64,000 bases of DNA from Sneathiella limimaris (GTDB lineage Bacteria; Pseudomonadota; Alphaproteobacteria; Sneathiellales; Sneathiellaceae): the NCBI RefSeq assembly GCF_012932565.1, contig NZ_JABBYJ010000002.1, positions 372,001 through 436,000 of the forward strand, given 5' to 3'. Shown here in pieces: positions 9,050 through 18,703 of the stretch. The notes beneath the pieces were generated by a model. The model worked only from the letters and a program-made list of their open reading frames with translations, did not search any database and had not been told where the DNA came from. Within the stretch, counting starts at the first letter, position 1. Every line of letters starts with the position of its first letter. The position numbers and the translations under genes are program-made.

Positions 9050-9787
9050 TTATACGTGCTGCCCGCCGTTGATATGAACCTCTGCACCTGTGACGTAAGA
9101 TGATGGGGCATCGCAAAGGAAATAAATTGTAGAGGCAACCTCCTCTGGCCTTCCAAGACGCCGGAGGGGAATGTCTTCAATAAGATCCTCAGTACCAGGA
9201 GAGAGGATGGATGTGTCAATCTCACCTGGTGCAATCGCATTCACCCGAACACCGTGCGGCCCGAAGTCAGCGGCCATTTCGCGCGTTAGAGCGGCAAGGG
9301 CTGCTTTAGAGGTCCCATAAGCCGAACCCGCAAAGGGATGAACCCGACTTCCCGCAATGGAAGTAACGTTTACAATGGCACCTTTATCCTGAACCAGTTC
9401 CTTGAAAAGGCCTTGCGCAAGCATGAGCGGCGCAAAAAGATTTACGTTATAGACGTGTAGCCAGTCATCATAGTTCGAGTTCAGGGTACTAAAACGCTCT
9501 CCACCAGGTCCTTTAGGTGAAATTCCGGCGTTATTTACAAGTGCGTTTAAGGGGGCACCAGCAAGCTTTTCGCGGATCGTTTCAATTCCGAGTTTCAAGG
9601 CGTCCATATCGGCTAAATCCAGTTGGATATGGTTCTCTTCGCCACCATCCCAAGGACAATGCTCTGAAAAAGCCTGCCGGGAGATTGTTAACACCCGCCA
9701 TCCCGCAGCACTAAAGCGCTTTACGGTTGCATGGCCGATCCCACGGCTGGCACCGCTAAGTAATAGTGTCTTCTGTGAATTCGACAT
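9050..9787 (-). CDS. Short-chain dehydrogenase/reductase (FabG-like)
   Basis: 245 residues, a complete classical SDR. The NAD(P) loop is SGASRGIGHAT near the N-terminus. NNAGISPKG follows, then the catalytic serine (VTSIAGS) and the YGTSK tyrosine/lysine pair, and finally NAIAPGEIDTSI. The subfamily loop RLGRPEEVASTIYFL and the ending GAEVHINGGQHV are also typical. Oxidises an alcohol or reduces a carbonyl; the substrate is unknown. Single gene, converging on the aminotransferase gene and divergent from the PilZ-like gene. Confidence 0.9.
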   Translation of the reverse strand: MSNSQKTLLLSGASRGIGHATVKRFSAAGWRVLTISRQAFSEHCPWDGGEENHIQLDLADMDALKLGIETIREKLAGAPLNALVNNAGISPKGPGGERFSTLNSNYDDWLHVYNVNLFAPLMLAQGLFKELVQDKGAIVNVTSIAGSRVHPFAGSAYGTSKAALAALTREMAADFGPHGVRVNAIAPGEIDTSILSPGTEDLIEDIPLRRLGRPEEVASTIYFLCDAPSSYVTGAEVHINGGQHV

Positions 9788-9935
9788 GATCGACCTGCCC
9801 TGATTTAATAGTTTGTTAAATACTCTACTAGAGAGTGAGGCTGAGAGTACAAATGATTATTTAGTCAATTGCAAGTCACCTTGCCACCGTATTTTGTATT
9901 TTCGTTGACTGAAGAAAAAAAAGCGGTCCTGAAGA

Positions 9936-10250
9936 ATGGATAATCGTAGAAAATACTACAGAAACAAAACAAAAAACGTTGTTATCCTTATGGATGGGAA
10001 ACCCTATCTTGCTCATGACTGGTCACCGGATGGTTTCAGCATAACTTATGCAGAGGAAAAACTTGAAGTTGGCTCTGAAGTTCGGGGTGAAATTGATATT
10101 TATCAGGCAACCGAAAAAGGTCAATTTACAGGCCGTGTGATCCGGCACACCGAAGCAAACACTCTGGCTGTTCAGTTCAATTACATCAGCGCTCAATCTT
10201 TTGTCATGTTATGCGTGCTGTTGGGACTCAGTGAAGAACAGGTTCATTAA
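9936..10250 (+). CDS. PilZ-domain-like protein, possible c-di-GMP receptor
   Basis: 104 residues, essentially one domain. The two c-di-GMP-binding elements of PilZ are visible: an arginine-rich N-terminus (NRRKYYRNK, equivalent to RxxxR) and a DWSPDGF turn, matching D-x-S-x-x-G. A beta-rich segment ending in VIRHTEANTLAVQFN follows. Stand-alone PilZ proteins relay c-di-GMP to motility, exopolysaccharide or stalk functions; no target gene lies beside it. The only other c-di-GMP-related gene in the window is the degenerate EAL protein at 16.5-17.7 kb. Confidence 0.75.
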   Translation: MDNRRKYYRNKTKNVVILMDGKPYLAHDWSPDGFSITYAEEKLEVGSEVRGEIDIYQATEKGQFTGRVIRHTEANTLAVQFNYISAQSFVMLCVLLGLSEEQVH

Positions 10251-10323
10251 GTCCCTCTTTTTCTGTCGCAGAAACCTATCTCAGAATTTCAAAACCCTAT
10301 TTCCTGATCCTATTTGAACGGAC

Positions 10324-10343
10324 TCAGTTTGAATTCAAACTGA
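10324..10343. promoter_or_regulatory. 20-base perfect palindrome upstream of the deacetylase gene
   Basis: TCAGTTTGAATTCAAACTGA is a perfect 20-base palindrome in the 146-base gap between the PilZ-like gene and the deacetylase-like gene, 53 bases before the latter's ATG. On the plus strand it is followed by AAAATC rather than a T-run, so it looks more like a dimer-binding operator than a terminator. Function inferred. Confidence 0.5.
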
Positions 10344-10396
10344 AAATCTGACAAATAGGGAGATGTAAAGAGCACTGACAGCAAGAAGGTTCTGAA

Positions 10397-11326
10397 ATGA
10401 CAACACACCTCTTCACTCACCGGGACTGCTTGTTCCATGATACCGGCTATGGCCATGCAGAGAGACCTGATCGTTTGCGAATGGTCCTGCAATTTCTAGA
10501 AGAAGAGGATTTCAACGCCCTAATCCGGCATGATGCAAGCTACGGGGAAGAGGATCTGTTATTTCCCGCCCATACCAAATCCCATGTAGAGCATATCAAG
10601 AACAGTCGTCCAACCTCAGGGATTGTTCAACTGGACCCAGATACCTTTATGTCTCCCGGAAGTTTCGATGCCGCAATGCGCGGTATTGGCGCGGCGCGCG
10701 ATGCGGTCGATGTTGTGATGACAGAAAAAGACACCAATGCCTTTTGCGCGATCCGTCCTCCCGGGCATCATGCTGAGGCAGATAAGGCTATGGGCTTCTG
10801 TCTTTTTAACAATGCAGCAGTCGCAGCCTATTACGCACGCAAAAAATACGGCTTAACACGCATCGCCGTTATTGATTTTGACGTCCATCATGGAAACGGA
10901 ACTCAACATATCTTTGAGAAAGACCCTGACCTCTTTTATGGCTCCACCCATCAGTCCCCACCCTTTTATCCAGGAACCGGTTATGCAAATGAAACCGGTG
11001 TAGGAAATATTGTGAATGTGCCGCTGGTTGAAGGGTCTGGCAGTAAAGCCTTTCGCGATGCCTACAAAGACACAGTTCTCCCCGCCCTAGAAAGCTTCAA
11101 TCCTGAATTGCTAATCATTTCGGCTGGATTTGATGCCCATCATTTGGACCCACTTGCCAATATCAATTTAGAGGCTGAAGATTACACTTGGATAACTCAA
11201 GAACTTCTGAAGATCTCGGAAAAATGCTGCGAAGGAAGGGTGGTTTCCCTTCTTGAAGGCGGCTATGATCTGACGGGTTTGTCTGAAAGTGCCTGCGCAC
11301 ATGTCAAAGCGTTGCTTGATGCGTAA
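10397..11326 (+). CDS. Histone deacetylase family protein (acetylpolyamine amidohydrolase-like)
   Basis: 309 residues. The arginase-like deacetylase fold is shown by RPPGHHAEADKAMGFCLFNN (general base histidines), DFDVHHGNGTQ (zinc-binding Asp and His) and SAGFDAHHLDPL (second zinc Asp), with a C-terminal LEGGYDL. Bacterial members remove acetyl groups from polyamines, lysine or small amides; the substrate is unknown. In alphaproteobacteria this gene commonly precedes xseB-ispA-dxs, as here. The ATG has AGAAGG a few bases upstream; the gap to xseB is 31 bases. Confidence 0.92.
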   Translation: MTTHLFTHRDCLFHDTGYGHAERPDRLRMVLQFLEEEDFNALIRHDASYGEEDLLFPAHTKSHVEHIKNSRPTSGIVQLDPDTFMSPGSFDAAMRGIGAARDAVDVVMTEKDTNAFCAIRPPGHHAEADKAMGFCLFNNAAVAAYYARKKYGLTRIAVIDFDVHHGNGTQHIFEKDPDLFYGSTHQSPPFYPGTGYANETGVGNIVNVPLVEGSGSKAFRDAYKDTVLPALESFNPELLIISAGFDAHHLDPLANINLEAEDYTWITQELLKISEKCCEGRVVSLLEGGYDLTGLSESACAHVKALLDA

Positions 11327-11357
11327 AGGCAGAGTATAAGACCCCAAAGGAGAAACC

Positions 11358-11612
11358 ATGTCTGAGCAAGCTGCAACTATACCTGCCGATATTCAGAGCC
11401 TCAGTTTTGAGGATGCGCTGAAGGAACTGGAACAGATTGTTGAAAAACTGGATTCTGGTCAGGTCAATCTGGATCAATCCATTGAAATCTATACGCGGGG
11501 TTCACAATTGAAACAGCATTGTGAGAACAAACTGAAATCTGCTCAGGACCGGGTCGAAAAAATCGTCGCCCAAAATGGGACCCTCACTGCAGAGCCGACC
11601 CAGATCGATTAA
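11358..11612 (+). CDS. xseB: Exodeoxyribonuclease VII small subunit
   Basis: 84 residues, the usual size. Contains the characteristic [20 protein letters not shown] and [22 protein letters not shown] helices. Partners with XseA (not in the window) in the exonuclease that degrades single-stranded DNA into oligonucleotides. AAAGGAG sits six bases before the ATG. Part of the operon leading into ispA and dxs. Confidence 0.95.
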   Translation: MSEQAATIPADIQSLSFEDALKELEQIVEKLDSGQVNLDQSIEIYTRGSQLKQHCENKLKSAQDRVEKIVAQNGTLTAEPTQID

Positions 11613-11641
11613 CCCATCAGAGAATTTCTGATCATTCGGAT

Positions 11642-12538
11642 ATGGACATGGAAGACAATTTCGCAACTGCGCTCCGCCAGACGGCCAACTTGATCGACAA
11701 AGAATTGGATAGCTTGCTACCCAACAGCAATGGTCCAGAGAAGCCTCTGCACGATGCTATGCGTTACGCGGTTCTCTCCGGCGGTAAGAAGCTTCGGGCT
11801 TTTTTGGTTATCCAATCTGCTGATCTTTTCAATGTGTCCAGAGACTACTCTGTCAGAGCAGCCGCAGCACTCGAACTGATGCATACCTATTCTTTGATCC
11901 ACGATGATCTTCCGTGCATGGATGATGATGATCTGCGGCGTGGCAAACCAACGGTTCACAAACAGTTCGATGAAACGATCGCAGTGCTCGCCGGTGATGC
12001 TTTGCAAGCTTTAGCTTTTGAAATTCTTGCAGACCCTAAAACTCATCCCTCTGGAAGTGTCCGGGCGGCACTGACACTCCGACTGGCACAGGCCGCTGGT
12101 GGCCAGGGAATGGTTGGCGGCCAAACAATGGATATCTACACCGATCCAGATGAGATCTCCATGCCCGTAATTACTCGGCTGCAACAGTTGAAAACGGGCG
12201 CGCTGATCGCATTTGCCTGTGAGGCAGGGGCTATTCTTGGACATGCCGCACCAAACCAGGTTTCCGCCCTAAAAGCTTATGCACATGATCTGGGACTGGC
12301 TTTTCAGATCACAGACGACATATTGGATGTTGAAGGTGAGATGGATGAGCTTGGCAAGGCAACCCGAAAAGATGTAGATGCAGGTAAAGCCACATTTGTA
12401 TCTTTGCTCGGCCTTGAGAAAGCCAAAGTTCATGCAAATATGTTGGCAACGCAGGCGGCGGGACATCTGACAATGTTCCGAGATAACGCAGAGCTCCTGC
12501 GTGATGCTGCTCGGTTTACAGTAGAAAGACGAAAGTAA
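11642..12538 (+). CDS. ispA: Farnesyl/geranyl diphosphate synthase
   Basis: 298 residues. Condenses isopentenyl diphosphate with an allylic diphosphate to make C15 (or C10) prenyl diphosphate. The first aspartate-rich motif is [15 protein letters not shown], the second is [12 protein letters not shown], and GGKKLRA is near the N-terminus. Lies 29 bases after xseB and 10 bases before dxs, so isoprenoid supply and condensation are co-expressed. The start could be the ATG at 11642 or at 11648; neither has a strong ribosome-binding site. Confidence 0.93.
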   Translation: MDMEDNFATALRQTANLIDKELDSLLPNSNGPEKPLHDAMRYAVLSGGKKLRAFLVIQSADLFNVSRDYSVRAAAALELMHTYSLIHDDLPCMDDDDLRRGKPTVHKQFDETIAVLAGDALQALAFEILADPKTHPSGSVRAALTLRLAQAAGGQGMVGGQTMDIYTDPDEISMPVITRLQQLKTGALIAFACEAGAILGHAAPNQVSALKAYAHDLGLAFQITDDILDVEGEMDELGKATRKDVDAGKATFVSLLGLEKAKVHANMLATQAAGHLTMFRDNAELLRDAARFTVERRK

Positions 12539-12548
12539 AGAAGGCCCT

Positions 12549-14477
12549 ATGGACGACAGAATGACACAGACGCCCCTTCTGGACAAAGTCAATGAACCGA
12601 AGGACATGCGTGATTTCACCATCGAACAACTCATTCAGTTAGCCGATGAGCTGCGGAAAGAGACAATTAGTGCTGTCTCCGTTACAGGTGGCCATCTTGG
12701 AGCTGGTCTTGGTGTTGTCGAACTTACTGTCGCTATTCACCATGTCTTTAACACGCCAGAAGATCGGCTAATCTGGGATGTGGGTCATCAATGCTATCCC
12801 CATAAAATCCTGACAGGCCGCCGGGATCGTATCCGCACTCTGCGTCAGGATGGGGGCCTTTCGGGTTTCACCAAACGGAGCGAAAGTGAGTACGATCCGT
12901 TTGGCGCAGCGCATTCGTCTACCTCCATTTCAGCTGGGCTGGGCATGGCTGTTGCTCGCGACTTGCTGAATAAAAGCAATAACGTCGTTTCAGTGATTGG
13001 CGACGGCTCCATGAGCGCGGGGATGGCTTACGAAGCTATGAATAATGCAGGCGCTATGGATAGCCGACAGATTGTGATCTTAAATGACAATGACATGTCC
13101 ATAGCCCCACCAGTTGGGGCAATGAGTGCTTATTTGTCACGACTTTTGTCAGGGCGTTCTTACCGCAGCCTTCGTGAATTGATGAAGCAAATCGCCTCCA
13201 AACTGCCGGACCCGCTCGAGAGGACGGCCCGCCGGGCAGAAGAGTTTGCACGTGGTATGGTCACAGGCGGCACCCTCTTTGAGGAAATGGGTTTTTACTA
13301 TGTAGGACCTATCGATGGTCATAACCTTGAGCATCTCATTCCAGTTCTGAAGAACGCGCGCGATTCCCAAAACGGTCCAATCCTTATCCATTGCGTAACT
13401 CAGAAAGGCAAGGGTTATGCTCCTGCGGAGGCAGCGGCTGATAAGTATCATGGGGTTGCTAAGTTTGATGTGGTCACAGGCGCACAATCAAAAGCCATTC
13501 CAAATGCGCCAAGCTATACCAAAGTCTTTTCAAACAGCTTGATCAAACAGGCAGAAAAAGATGAGAAAATTGTTGCGATAACGGCTGCTATGCCGGACGG
13601 AACGGGACTTGACCAGTTTGCAAAAAGCTTTCCAAGTCGTTGCTTTGATGTCGGAATTGCGGAACAACATGCTGTCACATTTGCCGCTGGGATGGCAACC
13701 GAAGGCCTAAAGCCATTTGTTGCTATTTATTCCACTTTCCTGCAACGCGCCTATGATCAGGTCGTTCACGATGTGGCTATTCAGAACCTTCCAGTCCGGT
13801 TCGCAATTGATCGGGCAGGCCTTGTAGGTGCGGATGGTGCAACGCATGCCGGATCCTTTGACACTACATATTTAGCGACACTTCCAAATATGGTGGTCAT
13901 GGCAGCATCAGATGAGGCTGAACTCACTCACATGGTTGCGACGGCCGCCGCTTATAATGAAGGTCCTATTTCCTTCCGCTATCCAAGGGGTGAAGGTGTC
14001 GGTGTCGAACTCCCAGAGCAACCTGAGATCCTCGAGATTGGAAAAGGTCGTCTCATCAAGGAAGGCAGCCGCATTGCGATCCTGTCTTTCGGAACTCGCC
14101 TAGAAGAAGCGCGCAAAGCCGCAGAAACACTAGACAGCAAGGGCCTCTCAACAACTATAGCCGATGCACGTTTCTGCAAGCCGTTAGATGAAGACCTCAT
14201 TCGGGACCTGGCTACCAATCATGAGGTCCTCATCACCATTGAAGAAGGCTCCGTTGGCGGCTTTGGCAGTCATGTCCTGCAATTCCTGTCTATGAACGGA
14301 TTACTGGATGATGGCTTAAAAGTTCGCCCACTTTGCATGGCAGATCAGTATATTGACCAAGCTGGTATCGATAAGATGTATGATATAGCCGGGCTGAATG
14401 CAGGCAATATTGTGGATGCCGCCTTGAAGGCCATCGAGGGTAAATCGAGCAGCAAATCAAGCCTGTCCGCCCTTTAA
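12549..14477 (+). CDS. dxs: 1-deoxy-D-xylulose-5-phosphate synthase
   Basis: 642 residues, full length. First enzyme of the MEP isoprenoid pathway: thiamine-diphosphate-dependent condensation of pyruvate and glyceraldehyde 3-phosphate. Visible are [30 protein letters not shown], the ThDP-binding [20 protein letters not shown] and the C-terminal transketolase part with [17 protein letters not shown] and [15 protein letters not shown]. Sits between ispA and the tlyA-type gene in one operon. Confidence 0.97.
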   Translation: MDDRMTQTPLLDKVNEPKDMRDFTIEQLIQLADELRKETISAVSVTGGHLGAGLGVVELTVAIHHVFNTPEDRLIWDVGHQCYPHKILTGRRDRIRTLRQDGGLSGFTKRSESEYDPFGAAHSSTSISAGLGMAVARDLLNKSNNVVSVIGDGSMSAGMAYEAMNNAGAMDSRQIVILNDNDMSIAPPVGAMSAYLSRLLSGRSYRSLRELMKQIASKLPDPLERTARRAEEFARGMVTGGTLFEEMGFYYVGPIDGHNLEHLIPVLKNARDSQNGPILIHCVTQKGKGYAPAEAAADKYHGVAKFDVVTGAQSKAIPNAPSYTKVFSNSLIKQAEKDEKIVAITAAMPDGTGLDQFAKSFPSRCFDVGIAEQHAVTFAAGMATEGLKPFVAIYSTFLQRAYDQVVHDVAIQNLPVRFAIDRAGLVGADGATHAGSFDTTYLATLPNMVVMAASDEAELTHMVATAAAYNEGPISFRYPRGEGVGVELPEQPEILEIGKGRLIKEGSRIAILSFGTRLEEARKAAETLDSKGLSTTIADARFCKPLDEDLIRDLATNHEVLITIEEGSVGGFGSHVLQFLSMNGLLDDGLKVRPLCMADQYIDQAGIDKMYDIAGLNAGNIVDAALKAIEGKSSSKSSLSAL

Positions 14478-14483
14478 AAGATC

Positions 14484-15224
14484 ATGCCCTCCAACAGACT
14501 GGATCAGGAACTCGTTGCCCGCGGCTTGGTTGCAAGCCGCGCTCGGGCGCAGCATCTTATTCAAGGTCAACAAGTCTTCGTCAATGGTGAAATCGCTGTG
14601 AAGTCTAGCCAAAAGGTCCAAGACAACAGCGAAATTAGAATTGATAGCAACTACAAAGACTGGGTAAGCCGCGGCGCGTTAAAACTGCTTGCAGGGCTGG
14701 AAGCATTTAACATTACCCCGAAAGGCCTAGTTGCAGCCGATATCGGGGCCTCCACTGGTGGCTTTTGTGAAGTTCTACTGGAACAGGGCATTGCGAAGAT
14801 ATACGCGGTTGACGTGGGCCATGATCAGCTTCACGAGCGATTGAAAGGGGAGCCTCGCCTTATCAATTTAGAAGGGGTCAATGCGCGCAACCTCACTTCG
14901 GCTGAAATTCCTGAACCAATTGACCTGGTGGTATCTGATGTCAGTTTCATTTCCTTGAAAAAAGCGCTGCCAGCTGCATTATCGTTTTGCAGAAAAGGGG
15001 CTTATCTGGTGGCCTTGATTAAACCTCAGTTTGAAGTTGGCGCAGCCAACATCGCCAAAGGGGGTATTGTCAAGGATGATGCTGTCCGGGATGCGGTCCG
15101 TTTGGATATGGAAAACTGGATCGAAACAATGCCAGGTTGGAAACTGCTTGGAACGATCGATAGCCCGATAACAGGATCAGATGGTAATCACGAATTTTTA
15201 CTCGGAGCCCGCTATGAAGGCTGA
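14484..15224 (+). CDS. tlyA: TlyA-family rRNA 2'-O-methyltransferase
   Basis: 246 residues. An N-terminal S4 RNA-binding domain (RLDQELVARGLVASRARAQHLIQ) is followed by an FtsJ-like methyltransferase fold with the SAM loop ADIGASTGGFCEVLL and SDVSFISLKKALP. TlyA proteins methylate ribosomal RNA ribose and were once called haemolysins; the rRNA site here is inferred from the family. Six bases after dxs and overlapping the next RNA methyltransferase by 11 bases. Confidence 0.92.
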   Translation: MPSNRLDQELVARGLVASRARAQHLIQGQQVFVNGEIAVKSSQKVQDNSEIRIDSNYKDWVSRGALKLLAGLEAFNITPKGLVAADIGASTGGFCEVLLEQGIAKIYAVDVGHDQLHERLKGEPRLINLEGVNARNLTSAEIPEPIDLVVSDVSFISLKKALPAALSFCRKGAYLVALIKPQFEVGAANIAKGGIVKDDAVRDAVRLDMENWIETMPGWKLLGTIDSPITGSDGNHEFLLGARYEG

Positions 15225-16485
15225 ACTCACAATTGAAAAGTTAGGCGCTGCGGGCGATGGCATCGCTAGCTACCAGGGAAAAACCGTTTATGTCCCTCTC
15301 GCTTTACCTGGCGAAGTGGTCGAAGTAAGCCTGACGTCAAAAAAGGGAAAAGGGTTCGAGGCCGAACTTTTGGAGATCAAACAGCCTGCAGTAAATCGGG
15401 TGAAACCGGTTTGTCGTCACTTTGGCACCTGCGGCGGATGTAATCTTCAACATTTGGATGAAGAGCAATTAGCCATCTGGAAGGCGGAAGTTATCCAAGA
15501 AGCACTAGAAAAGCACGGTATAACAGACGCACCCATAGCACCTACAAAGACCAGTCCCCCTCACTCCAGACGCCGGGTTGATCTGGTTGCCTCCAAACGG
15601 AAGAAGGGGGCTATGATCGGTTACCACGTTAAGCGTTCCCATCAGGTATTTGATGTTGGCGATTGCCCTTTGATCACCCCTGCCCTTTTGGATTTGGTGA
15701 AACCGCTCCGCGCGCTGATGAGTGAATTGATGGACCGCAACAGCAAAGCCCGCCTCAGCCTTACCGATACAGCAACAGGCGTGGATCTTTTGATTAACGG
15801 TGAGTTCGAAATGACCCTTGCAATCAGGGAAAAGCTTGCCGCATTCGCGAGCGAATTCAATCTGTCACGGATCGCATTTTATGATACCAGCGCCGACATT
15901 CTGGAAACGATTTCAGAAGCCCGAACGACTGAGATCCAGATCGGAGATAAACGCGTCCCTTTAGCGCCAGGTGGATTTCTACAAGCGACGGAGAGTGGAC
16001 AGCAATTTTTAATTCAGCACGTCAAAGATCACCTTGATGACGGCGCAATGGTTGCAGATCTTTTTGCTGGCTGTGGAACCTTTTCTTTGCCAATTGCAGA
16101 CAGAGTAAAATCCATATCGGCTTATGAAAGTGATCCTAACCTGGTACTGGCTCTAAAAATCGGAGCCAACAGGCAGATGCTTGCCATCGATCCTGTGGAA
16201 AGAGATCTATTTCGCCAACCTCTTTTGCCCGAAGAGCTGAAAGTCTTTGATATTGTCATCATTGATCCACCCCGCGCTGGTGCGGCTGCGCAAGTCGCAG
16301 AGCTTGCCTTGAGCAGCGTTCCAAAGATCATTTTTATTTCCTGTAATCCGTCCAGCTTTGCCAGAGATGCAAAAACGCTGATGGACGGTGGGTATTCCAT
16401 GGGCACTATCACACCTGTGGATCAATTCAATTGGTCCAACCATGTGGAACTGGCCACAATTTTCACAAAACCCAGGAAGGCTTAA
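15214..16485 (+). CDS. Class I SAM-dependent RNA m5U methyltransferase (RlmD/TrmA family)
   Basis: 423 residues. An N-terminal TRAM domain (about 1-60) is followed by the [4Fe-4S] cysteine cluster CRHFGTCGGC, then a Rossmann methyltransferase with DLFAGCGTFSLP and DPPRAGA, and the catalytic cysteine in SCNPSSFARD. Methylates C5 of a uridine, most likely in 23S rRNA. The ATG at 15214 has GGAG upstream and lies inside the end of tlyA; an earlier in-frame start at 15181 would extend it with unrelated sequence. The 3' end overlaps the convergent EAL-like gene by four bases. Confidence 0.92.
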   Translation: MKAELTIEKLGAAGDGIASYQGKTVYVPLALPGEVVEVSLTSKKGKGFEAELLEIKQPAVNRVKPVCRHFGTCGGCNLQHLDEEQLAIWKAEVIQEALEKHGITDAPIAPTKTSPPHSRRRVDLVASKRKKGAMIGYHVKRSHQVFDVGDCPLITPALLDLVKPLRALMSELMDRNSKARLSLTDTATGVDLLINGEFEMTLAIREKLAAFASEFNLSRIAFYDTSADILETISEARTTEIQIGDKRVPLAPGGFLQATESGQQFLIQHVKDHLDDGAMVADLFAGCGTFSLPIADRVKSISAYESDPNLVLALKIGANRQMLAIDPVERDLFRQPLLPEELKVFDIVIIDPPRAGAAAQVAELALSSVPKIIFISCNPSSFARDAKTLMDGGYSMGTITPVDQFNWSNHVELATIFTKPRKA

Positions 16486-17732
16486 TATGCCCTTCGAAGG
16501 GAGAACGGGGAGATAGGATCAATTTGTAAGGCGCCGATCACAGGTCCACTGACATAATCGATACCAACCGTAAAGGCGCGCCTAGCCAGAACATCACTTC
16601 CAACATCCCGCCAGCAACTTCTGACCCCTTTTCCTTTTGCACGGCTCACCAGGTCTTCAATCCAGAGTAGATCCTTTTCTGAATGACCTACGACTGACAA
16701 GCCGTAAACTGGAAGGTCAGAAATAACATGAAAGTCATTCCAATGTTCGCCAACTTGCAGGGTGAAGCCTAAAACCAGTGGGTTCAAAGTCGTCAAAATT
16801 TGACGAAGACGACTGTTCAGCATACCAGCTGGGACATTCTCGATATTAATAATCAAGTATCGCTGGGTAAAGCTTGGTAGTTTCTTGAGGATATCAGCAT
16901 ATTTCATCCGCCGGTAAGCATGGGCAAGCGTTTCATAATCCACTGATACCATCACAAGTGGCTTCTTTGGCATGACAGCAAATCGTTTGAAAGCTTCGTC
17001 TGTATCTCTAAGAACTTTAAAATCCAGTTCTGCCCGCATTTCAGGAGATTCTTCAACAAGCGGATCCGTATCAGACAATGGTACCCATTTTCGATTAATA
17101 AGCCGACACGGCAAGGCCTCCATCACAGACATCAGTTTCTTGACATGGTTGACCATGGGACGATAGCAAATAGAAATCTCGTCTTCGACTTCTTTAAACT
17201 CTTGCTCAATAACTTCCCGATCTTCATCGTTATAGCCCTGAAGATATTCAATCAATTCCTCAAAATTGTTGAGCTCACCAATAAAATCTGTGAGATCCAT
17301 ATCAAGCTGCATCGTTTTTATGGAAATCTCTTCAATCTCGGGAAGTTCACCAAATAAAAGAGTCAACAGTTCATCAGCCAATTTGGAAGCTCGGCGACTT
17401 CCCGCTTCAGGTGTTGTATTGGCAAAAATAAGAGCATAATTACCGGTGCCAAGCCGCAGGAATAAGTCCTTTTTGGAAAGCTTCTTGGTAAAAAAGGCTT
17501 CGACAGCAAAATCCAGGCGTTTTTCGAGGGTATCCCATCGATCCTGGAATTTTTCTCTGATCTCATCCAAACCTAGAATTTGCAAACTACTGGTCAGCAG
17601 TGTTTTTACCGCTTCTTCCTTACTTTTGCCAAAGCGGGACAAGAAATGCGACAGCTCACCAATCTCATGATGCTGAACAACATCAGATTGTTTCTTTTTT
17701 GCATTTTCTAAATTTATTGTTGCACTGTTCAT
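16482..17732 (-). CDS. Degenerate GGDEF/EAL-like protein
   Basis: About 416 residues, not a named family to my knowledge. The C-terminal third (from VSVDYETLAHAYRRM to DYVSGPVIG) follows the EAL phosphodiesterase pattern of strands and helices, but the catalytic EAL and DDFG residues are absent (ENVPAG and QVGEHWNDF occupy those places). The segment at about 95-135 (FLRLGTGNYALIF) resembles a degenerate GGDEF domain. This suggests a catalytically dead c-di-GMP sensor or scaffold. An upstream TTG (17744) could also be the start; ATG 17732 has a GAG seven bases before it. Confidence 0.7.
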   Translation of the reverse strand: MNSATINLENAKKKQSDVVQHHEIGELSHFLSRFGKSKEEAVKTLLTSSLQILGLDEIREKFQDRWDTLEKRLDFAVEAFFTKKLSKKDLFLRLGTGNYALIFANTTPEAGSRRASKLADELLTLLFGELPEIEEISIKTMQLDMDLTDFIGELNNFEELIEYLQGYNDEDREVIEQEFKEVEDEISICYRPMVNHVKKLMSVMEALPCRLINRKWVPLSDTDPLVEESPEMRAELDFKVLRDTDEAFKRFAVMPKKPLVMVSVDYETLAHAYRRMKYADILKKLPSFTQRYLIINIENVPAGMLNSRLRQILTTLNPLVLGFTLQVGEHWNDFHVISDLPVYGLSVVGHSEKDLLWIEDLVSRAKGKGVRSCWRDVGSDVLARRAFTVGIDYVSGPVIGALQIDPISPFSLRRAY

Positions 17733-18019
17733 ATATGAGCTCAAATAGCCTTAATAACAAATAAGCTAAAACATCACGTGAATGGCAGGAATCTTGTCAT
17801 TATTCAGTGTAGAAATGGTTAATTTTACAATTATAGTTAAAAGAAAAAGTCTTTCTCCGCTCTCGACTTAGCTTGAATTGGACTCAATCCACCTAAAATT
17901 ATCAGGTCACATAAACCCCCTGTTAAGACGTCAATGCCATACTGAAAATTCTAAATTTCTAATGGAAGAATTAGTTTTAGACAGGGCAATTCTCATAACC
18001 AACTGGAAGAGAATAGGAA

Positions 18020-18406
18020 ATGGGTCTGATTGTTGATTTTCAAAGCTCAACCAACAAATATCCCCGACTGCTAAAGCCGCAGTCCAGCCTATTGATTCTG
18101 CCCATGGATGAAGATGAAACACACGAGTTAAAAACGGTATTTGCGAACCTGCACAGTCGGAATATCTGGACAGGCTATGCAGTTCTGGATCATTTACCTG
18201 ATACAATCAATCGCCGTATCTTATCTCCACAGCCCGCTCCACATCTTGGAATTGTTCTTTTCTTTAAAGGACTTCTGGATCAGTATTTTTTGATTAAAGA
18301 CGACAAGGCCTGGTTCCATCTTCTCAATCAAGATGCTGCAATTGTCGGAAGTGAAAAAAGCATGACTAGCTTAATGCAGAAGTTCATTAACAGTCTGCAA
18401 CACTGA
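18020..18406 (+). CDS. Hypothetical protein
   Basis: 128 residues, cytosolic by composition, with no signal peptide or membrane segment and no recognised motif. The middle region (HLGIVLFFKGLLDQYFLIKD) is hydrophobic but looks like a protein core rather than a membrane helix. The ATG has GGAAGAG upstream. Followed after 66 bases by the TusA-like gene on the same strand, which may be co-transcribed. Confidence 0.6.
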   Translation: MGLIVDFQSSTNKYPRLLKPQSSLLILPMDEDETHELKTVFANLHSRNIWTGYAVLDHLPDTINRRILSPQPAPHLGIVLFFKGLLDQYFLIKDDKAWFHLLNQDAAIVGSEKSMTSLMQKFINSLQH

Positions 18407-18472
18407 ATTCTGGGATTGCCGAACTGGTTTCTTGGACTATAGTGAGGCCAAATTTCACATCCACGAAGTCAC

Positions 18473-18700
18473 ATGGCAAACCACACACTTGATACAACCG
18501 GGCTTAGCTGCCCTTTACCTGTCCTGAAAACCAAGAAGTTTGTAAAAACTTTAGAACCTGGAGATCGGTTAACGGTTCTGGCCACCGACCCAGCTTCTTA
18601 TATCGACTTTGATCACTACTGCCATGTTTCAGGCAACCAACTCCTATCTCATCAGCAAGATGGAGATACTTTTATTTATGAAATTGAGATCGCCAGCTAA
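18473..18700 (+). CDS. TusA-family sulfur carrier protein
   Basis: 75 residues, the normal size. The key CPLPVLKTKK motif contains the persulfide-carrying cysteine with the CPxP context of TusA/SirA/YeeD proteins, followed by LEPGDRLTVLATDPAS. Members pass sulfur from cysteine desulfurases to tRNA thiolation, molybdenum cofactor or other sulfur pathways. Its partner is not evident. It ends four bases from the convergent MscS gene. The start has only a weak ribosome-binding site. Confidence 0.88.
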   Translation: MANHTLDTTGLSCPLPVLKTKKFVKTLEPGDRLTVLATDPASYIDFDHYCHVSGNQLLSHQQDGDTFIYEIEIAS

Positions 18701-18703
18701 ATA

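Noticed and set aside
11613-11641. Small hairpin between xseB and ispA as a terminator
   Set aside because: The stem is only five bases without a T-run, and the genes clearly belong to one operon.
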